From Candidatus Omnitrophica bacterium 4484_49 (lineage in GTDB: Bacteria > Omnitrophota > Gorgyraeia > Kaelpiales > Kaelpiaceae): 8,591 nucleotides of DNA. This document shows positions 6,345-8,591 of this stretch, piece after piece. A program made the position numbers and the translations under genes. The notes under the pieces are model-generated. The model did not search any database and had not been told where the DNA came from. It was given only the letters and a program-made list of their open reading frames with translations. The stretch covers positions 1 through 8,591 of the forward strand of contig NATI01000031.1 in assembly GCA_002085265.1 (NCBI GenBank), read 5' to 3'. Every line of letters starts with the position of its first letter. The stretch's first letter is position 1.

Positions 6345-7029
6345 TACTTCATCTTCCTGGCTGAACATTGCAATAAGTGAGGATGAAAATGTTTTGAATA
6401 CTTACAGTGAATTTATCCCCCAAAAACATATAGAGGTTTTGCATCCAGCAATTTTAAACCTTTTAAATGAAACTCAACTTACCATAAATGATATAGATTT
6501 GTTTATAGCAGTAATTGGCCCTGGTTCCTTTACTGGCATAAGAATTGCCGTAACCTGTGTGAAGGGATTGGTTTATGCTTTAAATAAAAAATGTGTTTCA
6601 GTAATCAGTTTGGATTTGCTTGCCTATAATGCTGTTAATAAAGATTTCAGATTCATAAGACCAGTAATTGATGCCAGAAGAAATTGTGTTTACACTGCCC
6701 TTTATGAAAAACAGAAAGATAAGATATTGAGAAGAAGTGAATATCAGATTTTAAGAATAGATGACATAATAAAGGAGTTAAATCCCGATACAGTTTTAAT
6801 AGGGGATGGAATTGGAGTTTATAGAGAAATTATAGATAATTATTCCCGGGAAAAAGAAATTCATTGGGTAGAGGAGGAAAGTCAGTGGAAAATTCAGCCT
6901 GAGAATATAATCAAACTGGGATATGAGAAGTTTAAAACTCAGGGGGAAGAGAATATATTTGATTTAAAGCCATTTTATATATATCCTAAAGAGTGTACCA
7001 TAAAGAGAAATTCCAAATCTCGAAATTAG
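6325..7029 (+). CDS. tsaB: t6A biosynthesis protein TsaB (inactive ASKHA-fold partner of TsaD)
   Basis: A 234-residue protein, normal length for TsaB. It starts with the ASKHA strand LLGIDTSSSWLNIAI (3-17) and has the family signature GPGSFTGIRI (65-74), the most reliable TsaB marker. VIDARRNCVYTALY (about 113-126) and the C-terminal FYIYPKECT are further TsaB-type segments. TsaB is the non-catalytic scaffold that dimerises with TsaD and recruits TsaE; it lacks the metal-binding histidines of TsaD, and none are seen here. It overlaps tsaE by 20 bases and is followed one base later by alr. In many bacteria rimI or tsaD comes next; neither is in this window, so tsaD must be elsewhere. The last residues (TIKRNSKSRN) are a basic tail of unknown meaning. 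Confidence 0.93.
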   Translation: MYLLGIDTSSSWLNIAISEDENVLNTYSEFIPQKHIEVLHPAILNLLNETQLTINDIDLFIAVIGPGSFTGIRIAVTCVKGLVYALNKKCVSVISLDLLAYNAVNKDFRFIRPVIDARRNCVYTALYEKQKDKILRRSEYQILRIDDIIKELNPDTVLIGDGIGVYREIIDNYSREKEIHWVEEESQWKIQPENIIKLGYEKFKTQGEENIFDLKPFYIYPKECTIKRNSKSRN

Positions 7030-7030
7030 A

Positions 7031-8176
7031 ATGATGGTGGATGTAAAGATTAAAAGAGACCTTAAGCCCCGTTACTGGCTGGAGATAGATTTATCTGCCA
7101 TAACTGAAAATGTATCTCAAATAAAATCTGTTATAAAATCTGATACCAGAATTATTGCAGTTATAAAAAGTAATGCCTATGGCCATGGGCTTTTAGAGGT
7201 GGCATCAGCCCTAGATGAAAATGTTGATTTTTTTGCAGTAGCAGAAATTTCAGAAGCAGTAAAATTACGGGAGGCAGAGTTTCAAAAGCCAATTCTATTT
7301 CTCTCCAATCCCTTGTTTGAGGAGGAGATAGAAGCAATTTTTGATTATGATATTATCCCGGCAGTAAACAGTATGAAATTCTTAAAACTCTACCAGCAAT
7401 ATGCTCATTCTCAAGATAAATGTTTAGATATCCATCTTAAAATTGATACCGGGATGTCAAGAATGGGTATTTCCTGGCAGGAGATAGATTCAGTGGTGTC
7501 ATTTCTGTCAGATAGTAAAAATATAAATCTTAGGGCGGTATTTACCCATTTTGCTCACACACAGGATTTGGAATTTACCCGAATGCAGATGGAAAGATTT
7601 CAGAAGGCAATTTCCAAATTGAAAAATGCAGGTTTTAAGTTTTTTATTCATGCTGCTAACAGTTCTGCAGTTTTAAGGTATTCCACTTCCTGGTTTGATT
7701 GCATAAGACCAGGACTTATCATTTATGGCATCTATCCTGAGCATGAGGTTAAAAACAGAATAAAACTTAAGCAGGCAATGAGTTTTAAAACCAGATTGGT
7801 GGAGGTGAAAGAAGTAAAGAAAGGCAGTTTTATAGGATACAACTGTACTTATAAGGCAACTTCGGATATGAAAATTGGAATAATTCCTGTGGGTTACAAT
7901 CAGGGGCTTATGTGGGTTCTATCCAATAAGGGATTTGTGTTATTGCGAGGCAGGCGAATTCCAATTCTGGGAAGGGTTTCTATGGATCAGACAATTCTGG
8001 ATTTAAGAGATATTGCAAATCCTGAAATTGGGGAGGAAGTAGTAATTACAGGTTGCCAGGGTGAGGAAGAGATTAGAATAGAAGAGATAGCAGAATGGGC
8101 AGGGACAATTCCCTATGAAATTGCCTGCAGTTTTGGAAAAATTGGAAATAGGGTATATAAGGAGTGGGTTGGGTAG
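7031..8176 (+). CDS. alr: Alanine racemase (PLP-dependent)
   Basis: A 381-residue fold-type III PLP enzyme that interconverts L- and D-alanine for peptidoglycan synthesis. The PLP lysine is K46 in AVIKSNAYGHG (43-53). Other family elements are WLEIDLSAI (16-24), HLKIDTGMSRMG (135-146), THFAHTQD (172-179), HAANSSA (207-213), IRPGLIIYGIYP (225-236) and GRVSMDQTILDL (314-325). The second catalytic base, the tyrosine of the GYG-type motif, is probably Y270 (IGYNCTY). Two usually conserved spots differ: that motif has N where G is usual, and the GYADG block reads GYNQG (288-292) and lacks the arginine that often follows. Start choice is ambiguous between adjacent ATGs at 7031 and 7034, with no clear ribosome site; it begins one base after the tsaB stop, which suggests coupling. 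The final codons run into a repeat tract. Confidence 0.93.
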   Translation: MMVDVKIKRDLKPRYWLEIDLSAITENVSQIKSVIKSDTRIIAVIKSNAYGHGLLEVASALDENVDFFAVAEISEAVKLREAEFQKPILFLSNPLFEEEIEAIFDYDIIPAVNSMKFLKLYQQYAHSQDKCLDIHLKIDTGMSRMGISWQEIDSVVSFLSDSKNINLRAVFTHFAHTQDLEFTRMQMERFQKAISKLKNAGFKFFIHAANSSAVLRYSTSWFDCIRPGLIIYGIYPEHEVKNRIKLKQAMSFKTRLVEVKEVKKGSFIGYNCTYKATSDMKIGIIPVGYNQGLMWVLSNKGFVLLRGRRIPILGRVSMDQTILDLRDIANPEIGEEVVITGCQGEEEIRIEEIAEWAGTIPYEIACSFGKIGNRVYKEWVG

Positions 8177-8236
8177 TTGGTTGGTTAGTTGGTTGGTTTG
8201 TTAGTTTGCTAGTTTGTTAGTTTGTTAGTTGGGTAG
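8168..8236 (+). repeat. Tetranucleotide-like repeat tract, almost free of cytosine
   Basis: From 8174 the sequence is built of TAGT, TGGT and TTGT units, often paired as 8-mers (TAGTTTGT, TAGTTGGT), with a single C at 8209. The 9-mer GTTGGGTAG occurs at both ends (8168-8176 and 8228-8236), and the first copy contains the alr stop codon. The tract fills most of the gap between alr and ilvD. Replication slippage is the likely origin. GGTTGGTTAGTTGGTTGG at 8179-8196 could form a two-tier G-quadruplex. Confidence 0.8.
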
Positions 8237-8249
8237 ATAATAAAGTTGG

Positions 8250-8257
8250 AAGGAGGT
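8250..8257 (+). promoter_or_regulatory. Strong Shine-Dalgarno sequence of ilvD
   Basis: AAGGAGGT is a full-length anti-16S match, four bases before the ATG at 8262. It is the best ribosome site in the window and sets the ilvD start. It also suggests that ilvD, unlike the coupled genes upstream, is translated independently. Confidence 0.9.
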
Positions 8258-8261
8258 ATTT

Positions 8262-8591
8262 ATGAGAAGTGATAAGGTTAAAAAGGGTGTGGAAAGGGCT
8301 CCTCATCGGGCTTTGATTTATGCTACAGGAGTATCCAGAACCGATATGAGAAAACCATTTATAGGGCTGGTTTCCAGTTTTACAGATTTAATTCCCGGCC
8401 ATGTAAATATGAGAGTTTTGGAGAGAGCAATAGAGCAGGGAATATTTGCAGGAGGGGGTGTAGGATTTTATTTTGCAGTCCCAGGAATCTGCGATGGTGT
8501 TGCTATGGGACACATTGGTATGAAGTATTCTTTGCCTTCCCGAGAGTTAATTGCTGATATGATTGAATCAGTTGTCCAGGCTCATCAACTG
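8262..8591 (+). CDS. ilvD: Dihydroxy-acid dehydratase, N-terminal 110 residues (continues beyond window)
   Basis: The frame is open from the ATG at 8262 to the window end. The start matches IlvD/Edd-family dihydroxy-acid dehydratases: MRSDKVKKGVERAPHRAL (1-18), PFIGLVSSFTDLIPGH (32-47), a glycine-rich AGGGVGFYF (63-71), CDGVAMGH (77-84) and GMKYSLPSRELIADMIE (86-102). The enzyme dehydrates dihydroxy acids in isoleucine and valine biosynthesis and contains an iron-sulfur cluster; C77 is a likely cluster ligand. The PGH form of the first motif has no cysteine, as in the E. coli type. The stretch FYFAVPGICDG departs from the common FEFNTI(A/G)VCDG, and N of the usual VNS is S38. A related dehydratase for sugar acids (Edd or aldonate type) is less likely given SLPSRELIAD. 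The perfect ribosome site supports the start. The catalytic C-terminus lies outside the window. Confidence 0.88.
   Translation, partial: MRSDKVKKGVERAPHRALIYATGVSRTDMRKPFIGLVSSFTDLIPGHVNMRVLERAIEQGIFAGGGVGFYFAVPGICDGVAMGHIGMKYSLPSRELIADMIESVVQAHQL

Noticed and set aside
8168..8236. CRISPR array or tandem-repeat protein-coding segment
   Set aside because: Units are only 4-8 bases with no spacers, and the frame contains multiple TAG stops.

Overview
The window is a densely packed bacterial chromosome segment. Every gene is on the + strand, and neighbouring genes overlap or lie within 1-2 bases except at two spacers. The base composition is clearly AT-rich. The gene set (methionyl-tRNA synthetase, t6A synthesis, thiamine, alanine racemase for peptidoglycan, branched-chain amino acids) is bacterial. 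A radical SAM domain and an iron-sulfur DUF362 protein point to an anaerobe. The order metG-tatD and the run thiL-tsaE-tsaB recall Firmicutes-type neighbourhoods (B. subtilis metS-yabD and ydiA-ydiB-ydiC). The TatD/radical-SAM fusion and the mixed operon suggest a less-studied anaerobic lineage, possibly an uncultivated phylum. I cannot assign a taxon from the sequence alone.

Region 1 (1-4779) is one apparently coupled transcription unit: the 3' end of metG, a TatD hydrolase fused to a compact radical SAM domain, a CPBP/CAAX-type membrane protease, a DUF362 protein with two C-terminal 4Fe-4S motifs, and methylthioribose-1-phosphate isomerase (mtnA). The junctions are a 1-base TAATG overlap, an 8-base overlap, a 4-base ATGA overlap and a 1-base gap. 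metG and mtnA are recognisable metabolic genes. The three between them (TatD-rSAM, CPBP, DUF362) have no settled joint function and are the least explained genes here.

Region 2 (4780-5038) is a 259-base spacer almost filled by an imperfect palindrome of about 218 bases. It has inverted terminal arms, an inner inverted pair and nested perfect hairpins, one of them extremely GC-rich. A nearly identical 16/17-base direct repeat flanks it, and the left copy contains the mtnA stop codon. There is no transposase. It looks like a non-autonomous, MITE-like or REP-like insertion.

Region 3 (5039-8176) is a second coupled unit: thiL, tsaE, tsaB and alr. tsaE and tsaB encode two partners of the t6A tRNA-modification machinery; the other partners (tsaD, tsaC) are not in the window.

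Region 4 (8177-8591) holds an almost cytosine-free tract of tetranucleotide-like repeats with a possible two-tier G-quadruplex. It is followed by a very strong Shine-Dalgarno sequence and the first 110 codons of ilvD, which runs off the window. No tRNA, rRNA, CRISPR array or convincing rho-independent terminator was seen.
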